In this document: piece after piece, positions 28,501-38,006 of the stretch
How positions within the stretch are numbered: position 1 is the first letter of the stretch
Layout: each line of letters opens with the position of its first letter
NCBI GenBank assembly: GCA_043773745.1
Contig: JAYVEV010000009.1
Location: 12,014-76,013, forward strand
Source of the DNA: UKL13-2 sp043773745
GTDB taxonomy: Bacteria > Pseudomonadota > Gammaproteobacteria > Burkholderiales > Usitatibacteraceae
Direction: 5' to 3'
DNA: 64,000 nucleotides
Program-made: the position numbers and the translations under genes
Notes under the pieces: generated by a model
What the model was told of the DNA's origin: nothing
Seen by the model: only the letters and a program-made list of their open reading frames with translations
Database searches by the model: none

Positions 28501-29385
28501 ATGACCGCCCGCTACGCACTTTATAACATCGCCGATCACCATTCACCCGGTAATATTGCCGTCATTACCCTCGATAATCCGCCCGTCAACAGTATGGGCA
28601 TGGCGACGCGCGAGGCGATAGGCGCGCACTTGTCCACGGCGATTGCCGACTCGTCTGTAATGGCAATTGTTATTACTGGCGCTAACAAAATTTTTACCGG
28701 CGGTGCCGACATTCGTGAGTTTGGACTTCCCGTCGGTATGCAGTCACCTAATCTGCATGATTTAATTCGCGCTTTTGAAGCAAGCCCAAAACCTGTGATT
28801 TCCGCTATCAATGCAGTGTGCATGGGGGGCGGCACAGAGATATCGCTGGGTTGCCACTACCGCGTGGCTGCACCCGGGGCAATGATTGGTCTGCCTGAAG
28901 TCAAAATTGGCATCCTGCCCGGCGCTGGAGGTACTCAGCGTTTGCCCCGTGCGGCAGGTGTTGAGCTCGCCTTGCAGATGATTTTAAGTGGTGAAGCGGT
29001 CGCCGCTGAAGTGCTGGCCAAGACCAAGGCGTTGGATCGAATAATTGAAGGTGATTTTTTAACGAGTGTACTCGTGTTTGCGGCTGAAATTGCAAAGCGA
29101 AAAGAGCTGCCGCGTGTTCGGGACATGGCTGTCGACTCCGCCGGTTCCGCCCCTCTGTTTGCGGCAGCTCGCGCCAAGGCTCGCAGCATAAACCCGCAAT
29201 TCCCAGCGCCGTTGAAGTGTATTGATGCCATTGAGGCTTCAACAGCGCGGGATATTGATGATGGCCTCGCGTACGAATACAAGCTTTTCAATGAACTACT
29301 GGCAACCCCTGAATCAGCTGCACTTCGGCATGCTTTTTTTGCTGAGCGTGCCGCAAGAAAAGCGGTCCAAGTAAACAAGATATGA
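28501..29385 (+). CDS. Enoyl-CoA hydratase domain protein (detached half of a FadB-like enzyme)
   Basis: A 294-residue crotonase-fold protein. The oxyanion-hole segment (FTGGADIREFG) and the catalytic region (MIGLPEVKIGILPGAGGTQRLPR) with both acidic residues are intact. The C-terminal 100 residues (ALFAAARAKA to FNELLATPES to HAFFAERAARK) match the part of bifunctional multienzymes that links hydratase to 3-hydroxyacyl-CoA dehydrogenase. The protein stops right there, before any GAGTMG Rossmann motif, and the acyl-CoA dehydrogenase gene begins 17 bases later. It hydrates enoyl-CoA in beta-oxidation; the dehydrogenase step must come from another gene. Confidence 0.85.
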   Translation: MTARYALYNIADHHSPGNIAVITLDNPPVNSMGMATREAIGAHLSTAIADSSVMAIVITGANKIFTGGADIREFGLPVGMQSPNLHDLIRAFEASPKPVISAINAVCMGGGTEISLGCHYRVAAPGAMIGLPEVKIGILPGAGGTQRLPRAAGVELALQMILSGEAVAAEVLAKTKALDRIIEGDFLTSVLVFAAEIAKRKELPRVRDMAVDSAGSAPLFAAARAKARSINPQFPAPLKCIDAIEASTARDIDDGLAYEYKLFNELLATPESAALRHAFFAERAARKAVQVNKI

Positions 29386-29401
29386 ATAAATCGTTATAAA
29401 A

Positions 29402-31222
29402 ATGAGCAAAATCCTATCGCGTCGCGATCTTAATTTTTTACTTTATGAATGGCTTGATGCGGGCGCATTGACGTCACGCCAGCGCTTTGCCGACCACTCG
29501 CGTGAGACATTCGATGCGGCGCTTGATACAGCTGAAAAAATGGCCGAGCAATACTTTGCGCCGCACAATAAAAAAAGTGATGCCAACGAGCCGCATTTTG
29601 ACGGCGAAAAAGTGCATCTCATTCCGGAAATAAAAAAGGCCATTGATGAATTCTGTCGTGCCGGGCTGATTGCTGCCCAACACGATTACGAGCTCGAGGG
29701 CATGCAATTGCCAACCACCATTGCAAACGCATGCATGGCCTATTTTATGGGTGCTAATGTGGCAACAGCGGGCTACCCATTTCTCACCATTGGCAATGCC
29801 AACCTGTTGCTTGCTCACGGCACACCACAACAAATTGAAACCTATGTTCGTCCACTGCTGTCTGGCCGTTTCATGGGCACGATGTGCTTGTCAGAGCCGC
29901 AAGCAGGCTCTTCACTGTCAGACATTAAAACCCGTGCCGAACTCCAGCCATCCGGAACCTACCGCCTCATTGGTAACAAAATGTGGATATCCGGCGGCGA
30001 ACACGACCTGACTGACAATATTATTCATCTGGTGCTGGCCAAGATCGTGGGCGCAGACGGCAAAACCATACCGGGCGTTAAAGGCATTTCACTTTTTATC
30101 GTGCCAAAAAAACTGGTCGGCGTCGATGGGGTATTAGGCGAACGTAATGATGTGGCGCTGGCCGGACTGAATCATAAAATGGGTTATCGCGGCACCACCA
30201 ATTGTTTGCTGAACTTTGGCGAGGGCAAGTTTAAACCAGGTGGAAAAACCGGTGCCGTGGGCTATCTAGTTGGTGAGCAACACAAAGGTTTGAGCTGCAT
30301 GTTCACGATGATGAATGAAGCGCGGATTGGGGTCGGGTTAGGCGCAACCATGCTTGGCTACACCGGTTACCTGCATGCGCTTGACTATGCTCGCAATCGC
30401 CCCCAAGGCCGTCATCCGCAAGCGAAAGACCCCTCATCACCGCAGATACCCATCATCGAGCATACCGATGTGCGGCGCATGTTGCTGGCACAAAAAGCCT
30501 ATGTTGAGGGTGCGCTGGCGCTCAATCTGTATTGTGCAAAATTGATCGATGAAGAAAAAACTTCGACGGATGATGAATCACGTAAAAACATTACGTTATT
30601 GCTGGACATACTCACGCCGATCGCAAAAAGCTGGCCGTCTCAATGGTGCCTGGAGGCAAACAGTCTCGCTATTCAGGTGCACGGTGGCTACGGCTACACC
30701 CGTGACTACAATGTCGAGCAGTTCTATCGCGATAATCGTCTGAACTCCATTCACGAAGGCACGCACGGCATTCAGGGGTTGGATTTGCTCGGCCGCAAAG
30801 TGGTGATGCAAAATGGTGCCGCATTCCAGCAGTTGGGGCAGGTTATTCAACAATCAATTGCTGCGGGACTGGCGGCTCAACATGCCGACACCAAGTGCTT
30901 TGCGGCCATACTGGCGGATTATATTGGACGTATAGGCAACATAACGCACGCTCTGCATTCCGCAGGCGATCTGAATAAAACACTGGCCAATGCAACGACC
31001 TATCTTGAAGCCTTTGGGCACATCGTGATGGCGTGGATATGGCTGGAGCAATCGATGGTTGCCGCGACAAAAATCGATGGCGCAGACAGCGATTTTTATC
31101 AAGGTAAGTTGCAAGCCTGCCGCTATTTTTATATCTATGAATTGCCCAAAGTGGGTGCCATGATTGACCTGCTGAACTTACTTGATACGACCACCTTGCA
31201 GATGCAAGATGGCTGGTTTTAA
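29402..31222 (+). CDS. Acyl-CoA dehydrogenase
   Basis: A 606-residue FAD enzyme of the long acyl-CoA dehydrogenase type, catalysing the first step of fatty-acid beta-oxidation. Signatures seen are MCLSEPQAGSSLSDIKT (FAD/substrate region), YRLIGNKMWISGGEH, VHGGYGYTRDYNVEQFYRD, and the catalytic Glu of SIHEGTHGIQ at about residue 452. The C-terminal extension of about 130 helical residues is normal for this subfamily. It is 17 bases from the hydratase gene, forming an operon. Confidence 0.95.
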   Translation: MSKILSRRDLNFLLYEWLDAGALTSRQRFADHSRETFDAALDTAEKMAEQYFAPHNKKSDANEPHFDGEKVHLIPEIKKAIDEFCRAGLIAAQHDYELEGMQLPTTIANACMAYFMGANVATAGYPFLTIGNANLLLAHGTPQQIETYVRPLLSGRFMGTMCLSEPQAGSSLSDIKTRAELQPSGTYRLIGNKMWISGGEHDLTDNIIHLVLAKIVGADGKTIPGVKGISLFIVPKKLVGVDGVLGERNDVALAGLNHKMGYRGTTNCLLNFGEGKFKPGGKTGAVGYLVGEQHKGLSCMFTMMNEARIGVGLGATMLGYTGYLHALDYARNRPQGRHPQAKDPSSPQIPIIEHTDVRRMLLAQKAYVEGALALNLYCAKLIDEEKTSTDDESRKNITLLLDILTPIAKSWPSQWCLEANSLAIQVHGGYGYTRDYNVEQFYRDNRLNSIHEGTHGIQGLDLLGRKVVMQNGAAFQQLGQVIQQSIAAGLAAQHADTKCFAAILADYIGRIGNITHALHSAGDLNKTLANATTYLEAFGHIVMAWIWLEQSMVAATKIDGADSDFYQGKLQACRYFYIYELPKVGAMIDLLNLLDTTTLQMQDGWF

Positions 31223-31250
31223 TTTGTTATCAACCTAACGCTTATTCGCC

Positions 31251-32027
31251 ATGCCCTCACACCATTTCGCCAATGTCACCACCCGTTTCTCATCCCGCGT
31301 TACTGATTACGTCAAATATCGTCCGCACTATCCACTAGAAATCCTTGATTTGCTCGCCGAGAGCTGCGGCCTTACGCCCGACAGTGTGATTGCAGATATT
31401 GGCTCTGGCACCGGCATTCTTGCCAAATTGTTTTTGGAAAATGGCAATCCCGTTATCGGTGTTGAGCCGAATAAGGAAATGCGTGAAGCAGGCGAGGTGT
31501 ACTTGGCTGAATTTGGCCGCTTCACCAGCATGAACGGCACCGCTGAATCGTCATTGGTGCCCACGCGTTCGATGGATTTTGTGCTGGCGGGTCAGGCCTT
31601 TCACTGGTTTGATCGCGAAAAAGCCCGCATAGAATTTATACGAATTTTAAAGCCGGTGGGGATTGCTGTTTTAGCTTGGAATGATCGTCGAATTGACACC
31701 ACGCCGTTCCTGCGTGGATACGAAGCCTTGCTTCAGCAATACGCGACCGACTATCAGGAAATCAATCATAAAAATATCCAAGACAAAGAGATCTTCCAGT
31801 CATTCTTTGGGGGCGAGTTTTTTGAAGCATCGTTCGACAACATTCAACGCTTTGATTTTGCGGGGCTGATGGGCAGGCTGAATTCATCCAGCTATGCGCC
31901 ACCCAAAGATCATCCCGATTACATGCCCATGGTTGCGCGTGCGGAAGAAATTTTCGAAGCCTGCCAAGTAAATGGTGAAATCACGTTTGAATATGACACA
32001 CGGGTCTATTACGGCCTAGTTTCGTAG
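31251..32027 (+). CDS. Class I SAM-dependent methyltransferase, unknown substrate
   Basis: A 258-residue protein. The SAM-binding motif I is VIADIGSGTGILA near residue 44, motif II is VIGVEPNKEMREAGE, and the UbiE-like end of the Rossmann domain is FVLAGQAFHWFDREKA. The N-terminal VTDYVKYRPHYP is common in this group. It probably joins the transcript of the acyl-CoA dehydrogenase 28 bases upstream. It converges on the FecR-domain gene with 16 bases between stop codons. The substrate is unknown. Confidence 0.88.
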   Translation: MPSHHFANVTTRFSSRVTDYVKYRPHYPLEILDLLAESCGLTPDSVIADIGSGTGILAKLFLENGNPVIGVEPNKEMREAGEVYLAEFGRFTSMNGTAESSLVPTRSMDFVLAGQAFHWFDREKARIEFIRILKPVGIAVLAWNDRRIDTTPFLRGYEALLQQYATDYQEINHKNIQDKEIFQSFFGGEFFEASFDNIQRFDFAGLMGRLNSSSYAPPKDHPDYMPMVARAEEIFEACQVNGEITFEYDTRVYYGLVS

Positions 32028-32043
32028 AGCGTGCCGTAGGCGA

Positions 32044-32772
32044 CTAATACTTGCCGGTGAGTCCCATCGCCACAAATGGCGGCTCTCGCCCGGTAAGCTT
32101 TTCGAGCAATATCAACTCGTCATCGCTATGGCTGCCAAAAGTGGTGTTTTCTACTTTCATGTTGCCGCCGGATTCATCCAGCCAGACTGGACTTTCATGG
32201 TGAGTCGTTTTGATAACTTTGGTTTTTTCCATGCCTGCGCCGTCGATAGCTGCCTCGCCATAACAAAGACAAAAATAAGTGCGCTCACGGTGAATCTCGA
32301 TATAACAGCCGGTACCGCGAATGCCGATGGTGGCGCTTTGAGCGCGGATGGTCACGCCCGAATTAGCAGGGCGTTTTTCAAAGACCGATAGCAGCTTCCC
32401 AGTCGCAATCAAAACTTGGCTCAACGTGCCGGGCTTATCCTTGCTGCCCTCAAATGTCACGCTGGTGCCTTCACGCAAGAGGTACGCGTCTTTACCAATG
32501 ACCACGACGGCAAAGCTACCTTTGGCAGTACCGGTCATGATTTTGTCTCCCGGCTTGACGGCCATGCCAACCTTGGCTGGAAAGCCGTTAACGGTAGCAC
32601 TGCCTTGCAATGAGTTGATGCCGCTCACCGCCGGTAAATCACCCTTGGCCAGCGCCTCCTGTATCAGGCCAGGAATGCCTGCGGGTCCTAGTACGCCTGC
32701 AAAGCCCAGCGCAGTGAGCCTGACCAGTGTCTGACGGCGATTGAGTTTGGTCATCGCAATAGTTTTTTTCAT
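32044..32772 (-). CDS. Tat-exported FecR-domain protein
   Basis: A 242-residue protein with a strong GAGGAG ribosome site. The N-terminus has a twin-arginine motif (NRRQTLVRLTALG) and a hydrophobic stretch, suggesting Tat export. A FecR-type beta domain follows (GDKIMTGTAKGSFAVVVIGKDAYLL, VTIRAQSATIGIRGTG). The segment GTGCYIEIHRERTYFCLCYG carries three cysteines, which could bind metal or form disulfides. No sigma factor or TonB receptor gene is adjacent, so a classic FecIR role is not supported. Function unknown. Confidence 0.8.
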   Translation of the reverse strand: MKKTIAMTKLNRRQTLVRLTALGFAGVLGPAGIPGLIQEALAKGDLPAVSGINSLQGSATVNGFPAKVGMAVKPGDKIMTGTAKGSFAVVVIGKDAYLLREGTSVTFEGSKDKPGTLSQVLIATGKLLSVFEKRPANSGVTIRAQSATIGIRGTGCYIEIHRERTYFCLCYGEAAIDGAGMEKTKVIKTTHHESPVWLDESGGNMKVENTTFGSHSDDELILLEKLTGREPPFVAMGLTGKY

Positions 32773-32877
32773 TTTTATTTTCTCCTCGGGTTAATTCGCA
32801 ACTACCAAATACTTATTTCTGTATATAGCTTATTACTGTTACCTAGGCGTTTCAGATTCAAATATTAAGTGAGCAAG

Positions 32878-33609
32878 TCAACGCTTGGTGAATACTAAAT
32901 CCCATACCCCGTGCCCCTTGGCCAATCCTTTGCGCTCAAAATTGGACTCGGTGCGATAGACGGGACGCGGGGAATAATTTTCGGCTGTATTGGTGAGTTG
33001 TTCTTCGGCCATTAATACTTCTAGCATGTGCTCAGCATACGCCTGCCAATCCGTGGCTAGGTGCACATAACCTTGTGTTTGTAGTTTCTGTACCAGAAGT
33101 CTTACAAAGTCAGGTTGAATCAGGCGTCGTTTATGGTGGCGCTTTTTGGGCCAGGGATCGGGAAAAAAAATATGGAAACCCGCGACAGAGCCGTCTGCCA
33201 CGGTATGGCGCAGCACTTCGACCGCATCATGCTGGACTAGGCGCAGATTGGTAATATCGCGCTCAGCAATCATTTTCAGCAAACTGCCTACTCCCGGAGT
33301 GTGGACCTCGATACCAATGAAGTTTTTATCGGGTATATGCTTTGCGATATCGGCAGTGGTGTTGCCCATCCCGAAGCCGATTTCGATAATGGTTGCTGCA
33401 TCCCGCTTGAAAATTTCGCGCATGTCGAACGTCGTGCCCGCTACAAACGGCAATACATACTGCGGGCCCAATTCATCGACTGCACGGGCCTGGCCCGGAG
33501 ACAAGCGTCCTTGGCGAAGCACAAAGCTACGAATGGGCCGACGGTGCTTTTCACTCAAATCCGTGTTCTCCACGTTGAGCGGGTCTGATGTTTGATTGAT
33601 ATTTTCCAT
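32878..33609 (-). CDS. trmB: tRNA (guanine-N7-)-methyltransferase
   Basis: A 243-residue SAM enzyme that methylates G46 in the tRNA variable loop. It contains RSFVLRQGRLSPGQ, the SAM motif IIEIGFGMGNTT, FIGIEVHTPGVGSLL, and the family signature FFPDPWPKKRHHKRRL, followed by the substrate motif TDWQAYAEHM. Full length. It is divergent from the rlmI-like gene. Confidence 0.96.
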   Translation of the reverse strand: MENINQTSDPLNVENTDLSEKHRRPIRSFVLRQGRLSPGQARAVDELGPQYVLPFVAGTTFDMREIFKRDAATIIEIGFGMGNTTADIAKHIPDKNFIGIEVHTPGVGSLLKMIAERDITNLRLVQHDAVEVLRHTVADGSVAGFHIFFPDPWPKKRHHKRRLIQPDFVRLLVQKLQTQGYVHLATDWQAYAEHMLEVLMAEEQLTNTAENYSPRPVYRTESNFERKGLAKGHGVWDLVFTKR

Positions 33610-33691
33610 AGGCTAATTATACGGCGTGCCTTTGTAGAAAGAAGGGCTGCTAGCCATCGTCTCGTTGCAGCAGAGTCGCTACAATGGGGCC

Positions 33692-34891
33692 ATGCACAAA
33701 AACATGAAAAAAATAATTATCAACGCGGGCCGTGAAAAATCACTGCTCAGGAAACATCCTTGGATATTTTCCGGTGCCGTAAAGTCTAGTGCTGGCGCGG
33801 TTTCCGGCGATATTGTGGCCGTTGTGGCAGAAGATGGCCGCTTCCTAGCCTATGCCGGTTACAGCGAACATTCGCAAATTGTCGCGCGGGTACTGTCGTT
33901 TATGGAAAGTGACAGTATTGATGAACACTTCTTTCGTCAGCGTATTAGGGCAGCGATAGCACGACGAGCTGAATTGGCTGCTAACACCAACGCAATGCGG
34001 CTGGTTCATGCGGAGTCGGATGGATTGCCAGGTGTCATTGTTGATCGTTACGGTGAGGTGGTGGTGCTGCAGTTGCTGACTGCCGGGGTAGAGTTGCAGC
34101 GTGATTTAATGGCGCGCTTGCTGATGGAGGAGACAGGTGCCAAAACAGTCTATGAGCGTTCTGACGCGGATGTGCGCGTGCTTGAGGGGTTGTCGCCGCG
34201 CAACGGGCTGATTGCCGGGCGGCCAATCGCTGGTGAAGTAGAGGTGGTTGAAAATGGTCTCAAGATCGCAGTCGATATTATGGGCGGACATAAAACCGGG
34301 TTCTATCTCGACCAGCGCGAGAATCGGGCGCTTACAAAGCTATTATCAGCAAATGCGGATGTGCTGAATTGCTTTTGCTATACGGGCGCCATGAGCGTTG
34401 CCGCCTTGGCGGGAGGTGCAAAATCGGTATTGTCGATTGATAGCTCCGGACCTGCACTGGCAACCGCAAAACGCAATGTGGCGCTAAACTCGATTGGCGC
34501 CGATGATATGGCCCTCGCAGAATTTTGGGAGGCAGATGTTTTTGCTGCGCTGCGAAAATTGCGCGATATGGGGCGTAGTTTCGACCTGATTATTCTCGAT
34601 CCACCCAAATTCGCACCTACCGCCCATCATGCTGAAAAGGCGTCGCGCGCCTATAAGGATATCAATCTGCTGGGCTTCAAACTGCTGCGGCCAGGCGGGC
34701 GCTTGATGACATTTTCCTGCTCAGGAGGCATTTCGGCTGAATTGTTCCAAAAAATCATTGCCGGAGCTGCACTGGATGCTCATGTAGAGGCGCAGATTAT
34801 CAAGCATTTAAGCGGCGGCAGTGATCACCCGGTGGCGCTTAATTTTCCGGAGGGTGATTATTTGAAAGGCCTGCTGTTGCGGCGTGTGTAA
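33692..34891 (+). CDS. rlmI: 23S rRNA (cytosine-C5-)-methyltransferase RlmI-like
   Basis: A 399-residue enzyme (395 if the ATG at 33704 is used). An N-terminal PUA-type domain begins with KSLLRKHPWIFSGAV and is followed by the EEHAD-like middle domain. The SAM domain carries KTGFYLDQREN, NCFCYTGAMSV, the DPPKFAP box and FSCSGGIS. RlmI methylates C1962 of 23S rRNA in E. coli; exact site specificity here is inferred. The alternative upstream start at 33665 adds residues not seen in the family. Confidence 0.9.
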   Translation: MHKNMKKIIINAGREKSLLRKHPWIFSGAVKSSAGAVSGDIVAVVAEDGRFLAYAGYSEHSQIVARVLSFMESDSIDEHFFRQRIRAAIARRAELAANTNAMRLVHAESDGLPGVIVDRYGEVVVLQLLTAGVELQRDLMARLLMEETGAKTVYERSDADVRVLEGLSPRNGLIAGRPIAGEVEVVENGLKIAVDIMGGHKTGFYLDQRENRALTKLLSANADVLNCFCYTGAMSVAALAGGAKSVLSIDSSGPALATAKRNVALNSIGADDMALAEFWEADVFAALRKLRDMGRSFDLIILDPPKFAPTAHHAEKASRAYKDINLLGFKLLRPGGRLMTFSCSGGISAELFQKIIAGAALDAHVEAQIIKHLSGGSDHPVALNFPEGDYLKGLLLRRV

Positions 34892-35114
34892 TAGCTATTA
34901 GACCCGCCACATTTGACACGCGCGCCACAACAATCTATTGTCTATTTACAATCACATGACAAAATTATTGTTCACCGCGAACTAAATTTGATCGCGAGCC
35001 TCATACTCAACGTTTCATTGGCATTTAGATGAAGCGGGCATTGATTAGCAGTAGGGTAAAAATGGTACCCGCGCAATCCTGATAGCAGCATAAGAATAAT
35101 GCAAAGGATTCATC

Positions 35115-35774
35115 ATGAACATCTTCAAATTTGATTGCGTAAAACCGCTTGTAGTGCTGATAGTCATAACAGCCTCAGCATCAATATCAGTAAACGCGCA
35201 AACCTATGCTGGCGGGGTGTTTAGCCCGTCTAAAGTTAGTCTAAACGGCGACAATGCCACAGTTTCTTTTTTGGATTTAAGCGTTGCTACGCCGAGCATC
35301 ATGTTGATGGATAAAAACCTGCGCTATGGCTTAAAGCTGCGTTATCAGGCGGCCCCGCATCTTGCATTAGAAGCCAACTACAGCGATTTGCGAGCATTAA
35401 GCAACCCGGTATCGTTTGCGCCTAGTTACGCTGATGCTTATTACTTAAAAACGAGGGCAAATGCGAAGGGTTACGGTCTTGATCTGGTGGGCACCCTGCC
35501 AATTATGGATCGGCTTACTTTGACAGGCCGAGCAGGCATCCAAAGCGTCAGAAACGAAAGTACCTTTAGTGGTCTCGGCGGGATTGATTCGAGTGTCATC
35601 GGCGGGCTGCGTCCATTTTCACAATCCAGATTTGGACTGGGTGTTCAATATTCCTTGACCAAGAGTGTCGGTCTTAGACTCGAGATGGAACGCTTCCATC
35701 GTTTGAGTGGCAATGCATTCGGCAGTGAATTCAGTGCTGATAATGTTTCGTTGGGCGTCCAGTTCAAGTTTTAG
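35115..35774 (+). CDS. Outer-membrane beta-barrel protein
   Basis: A 219-residue protein with a signal peptide ending SVNAQT. The mature part alternates polar and hydrophobic residues in about eight strands and ends in a Phe (VSLGVQFKF), the usual barrel-assembly signal. It resembles the small OmpA/OmpX-type transmembrane domain without a periplasmic domain. AAAGGA precedes the start. The function is unknown. Confidence 0.82.
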   Translation: MNIFKFDCVKPLVVLIVITASASISVNAQTYAGGVFSPSKVSLNGDNATVSFLDLSVATPSIMLMDKNLRYGLKLRYQAAPHLALEANYSDLRALSNPVSFAPSYADAYYLKTRANAKGYGLDLVGTLPIMDRLTLTGRAGIQSVRNESTFSGLGGIDSSVIGGLRPFSQSRFGLGVQYSLTKSVGLRLEMERFHRLSGNAFGSEFSADNVSLGVQFKF

Positions 35775-35819
35775 GTTGAACGTCCGCTGCGGTCATTTAT
35801 TTGGTAGTCAGCTCATTTG

Positions 35820-36986
35820 TCAGACATTGAGTCTATTAAAACCGGCTTCCAAATCACGAATTAAATCATCAGCGTCTTCCAGGCCAATGCTGTAACGAAT
35901 GAGCGGGCCGCCCTGCCAAGGTCTTACAGTTCTGCCGTAGCGCAAATCGGCAGGCACCACCAAACTTTCAAAACCTCCCCAGGAATAGCCGAGGCCGAAA
36001 AGTGTGTAGTGGTCAATCATGGCAGCAAGTTGCTCATCAGAGCAGGGCTTAAGTTCAATGCCAAAGAGTCCGGTGGCACCCGTGAAGTCGCGTTTCCAAA
36101 GTGCGTAGCCCGGATCAGTTTCCAGCGCCGGATACAGTACCCGCGCCACTTCAGGGCGGGTTTGCAGCCACCTGGTTATGCGCAGCGCAGATGCCTGATG
36201 TTGGCGCAATCGCACGCCCATGGTGCGCATGCCGCGCAGCGTGAGAAAACAATCATCGGGTGAGGCGCGCTGCCCCATCTGATATGCGGCGTGCCTGAGT
36301 TGCGGCCAGGTTTTTTCATTTGCAATTACCAGACCAATCAGCACATCGGAATGCGCGGCATAGTATTTGGTGGCAGGTTGTATGACTAAATCAACACCGT
36401 GTTCAAATGCGTTAAAAAACAGACCTGTGGCCCAGGCGTTGTCCATAATCACCACCGCGCCGTTGGCGTGCGCTGCGGCAGCAATGGCAGGTATATCCTG
36501 CACTTCAAAGGTGTGCGAGCCGGGGCTTTCAGTATAAATGGCGGTTGTGTTGGGCCGTATCAGCGTGGCGATTTCCGCACCGATGAGTGGATCATAAAAT
36601 GTGGTTTCCACGCCCATGCGTTGCAGAAAGGTCTCACAAAATTGTCTGCCGGGTCCATAGCTGCTGTCGGTCATCAGGACATGATCGCCTGACTTGACAA
36701 CAGCCAGCAACGCACCCGCAACAGCTGCAAGACCGCTGGGATAAGTTGCGGCACGGTAACCGCCCTCAATTTCGGCAACTGCATTTTCGAGGGCCAATGT
36801 CTGCGGCATATTGAAAATGCCATAGGTCGGAACCTGCTCATCGCGATTCCATTGACGTTGTGTTTCATGCAGTGCCGCAAGTGAATCGAACAGCACGGTA
36901 GACGCCCGGTGCATCGGCACGTTAACGGTGTTGGGTGCGTTGACGGGTTTGCGGCCAAGGTGCGAGAGTTTGGTGTCGGGTTTCAT
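35820..36986 (-). CDS. metC: Cystathionine beta-lyase (PLP-dependent Cys/Met metabolism enzyme)
   Basis: A 388-residue Cys/Met-metabolism PLP enzyme. Features seen are YGIFNMPQTLALENAVAEIEGG, the ring-stacking region TDSSYGPGR, the Asp of MDNAWATGLFF and the Schiff-base Lys in QPATKYYAAHSDVL. The AHSDVL context and the length fit MetC, which splits cystathionine to homocysteine, rather than gamma-synthase. It overlaps the upstream dehydrogenase gene by 4 bp. Confidence 0.9.
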   Translation of the reverse strand: MKPDTKLSHLGRKPVNAPNTVNVPMHRASTVLFDSLAALHETQRQWNRDEQVPTYGIFNMPQTLALENAVAEIEGGYRAATYPSGLAAVAGALLAVVKSGDHVLMTDSSYGPGRQFCETFLQRMGVETTFYDPLIGAEIATLIRPNTTAIYTESPGSHTFEVQDIPAIAAAAHANGAVVIMDNAWATGLFFNAFEHGVDLVIQPATKYYAAHSDVLIGLVIANEKTWPQLRHAAYQMGQRASPDDCFLTLRGMRTMGVRLRQHQASALRITRWLQTRPEVARVLYPALETDPGYALWKRDFTGATGLFGIELKPCSDEQLAAMIDHYTLFGLGYSWGGFESLVVPADLRYGRTVRPWQGGPLIRYSIGLEDADDLIRDLEAGFNRLNV

Positions 36987-37873
36987 ATTTTTTCTGAATT
37001 GTGTTGTTCCATCTCGATCACTCGCAATAAGTTACAAGTATCCATTGAACCCCAGCCCTGATCCATGAGCTTTGACAACTGGGCATGGACCTGCATAACG
37101 GCGGGCATTGGCAGTCCTTGTTGCGCGGCTAAATCGCGCACCAAGCCGAAATCCTTATGGTGCAAACGTGCCTCAATACCGGCGTCAAAATCACGAGCCG
37201 CCATTTTGTGGCCCATTAAATCCAGCATTTTTGATCCCGCCATGCCTGCCATGAGGGCCTCGACCACTTTGCTGGCGTCTACACCATTTTTTTGCGCAAG
37301 CAACATCGCTTCTGCAATACCCTGAATGTTGACGACCTGCACCACTTGATTACAGGCCTTGGTGATTTGGCCCGCGCCAACATCTCCCATGTGGAATATA
37401 TTTGTACCAATTTTTTCAAGTAGTGGCCGCACGCGCTTGAGGGCCCCAGCAGAGCCACCTGCGAAGATTGTAAGCTTACCGGCCTTTGCTGCGGCGGTGC
37501 CGCCGGAGACCGGACAATCCAAAAAATGAATACCACGCTGCAAAAAAGTAGCCGCAATCAGCTTAGTAGCGTTCGCGTCAATGGTTGAAAAATCACATAC
37601 TACTGCGTCACGTTTGGCGGCATGAATTACACCGCGTTCGCCCAATAAAATAGCTTCCACATCAGCCGTTGCGGTCACGTTGGTAAAAATAAAATCAGCA
37701 TCGCAAGCTGCTTCTCCGGGTGAAGTGGAGCTTTTGGCACCTTCGTTCAAAAACGGCTGCATTGCCGCAGAGCGGCGCGCATAAACCGTGAGCGTGTGAC
37801 CGGCCCGTAGCAGGTGTCTGACCATATGGCCACCCATATTGCCGAGGCCAATGAAGGCGATATTTTCGGGCAT
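36983..37873 (-). CDS. NAD(P)-dependent beta-hydroxyacid dehydrogenase (HIBADH family)
   Basis: About 296 residues from the ATG at 37873. The Rossmann motif FIGLGNMGGHMVRHLLRAGH is at the N-terminus, the substrate motif DCPVSGGTAAAKAG near 120, the catalytic Lys in GQITKACNQ near 170, and the cofactor region KDFGLVRD near 240. The family includes 3-hydroxyisobutyrate and tartronate semialdehyde reductases; which substrate is used cannot be told. The open frame to 37975 adds an unlikely N-terminus. Confidence 0.88.
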   Translation of the reverse strand: MPENIAFIGLGNMGGHMVRHLLRAGHTLTVYARRSAAMQPFLNEGAKSSTSPGEAACDADFIFTNVTATADVEAILLGERGVIHAAKRDAVVCDFSTIDANATKLIAATFLQRGIHFLDCPVSGGTAAAKAGKLTIFAGGSAGALKRVRPLLEKIGTNIFHMGDVGAGQITKACNQVVQVVNIQGIAEAMLLAQKNGVDASKVVEALMAGMAGSKMLDLMGHKMAARDFDAGIEARLHHKDFGLVRDLAAQQGLPMPAVMQVHAQLSKLMDQGWGSMDTCNLLRVIEMEQHNSEKI

Positions 37874-37961
37874 AAATTTTTTAACCGTGGTTAGCATCAA
37901 CAATACTGCGCAGCCAATTCTACCGCGCCTTTGTTGGGCAACCCGGTAATTCTGCGCCCAT

Positions 37962-37984
37962 AAAAAAACCCGCAAGGAGCGGGC
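37962..37984 (-). terminator. Rho-independent terminator of the rhlE-type gene
   Basis: On the minus strand a CCCGC/GCGGG stem (37969-37973 and 37979-37983, 5-base loop) is followed by seven T. It lies just past the helicase stop codon at 38007 and before the dehydrogenase gene. Confidence 0.8.
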
Positions 37985-38006
37985 TTTTTGCTTTTAGCGG
38001 TTCAGC

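Noticed and set aside
33665..33691. TTGCAG and TACAAT as a sigma-70 promoter before the rlmI-like gene
   Set aside because: The two boxes are only 9 bases apart, which does not allow normal promoter binding.
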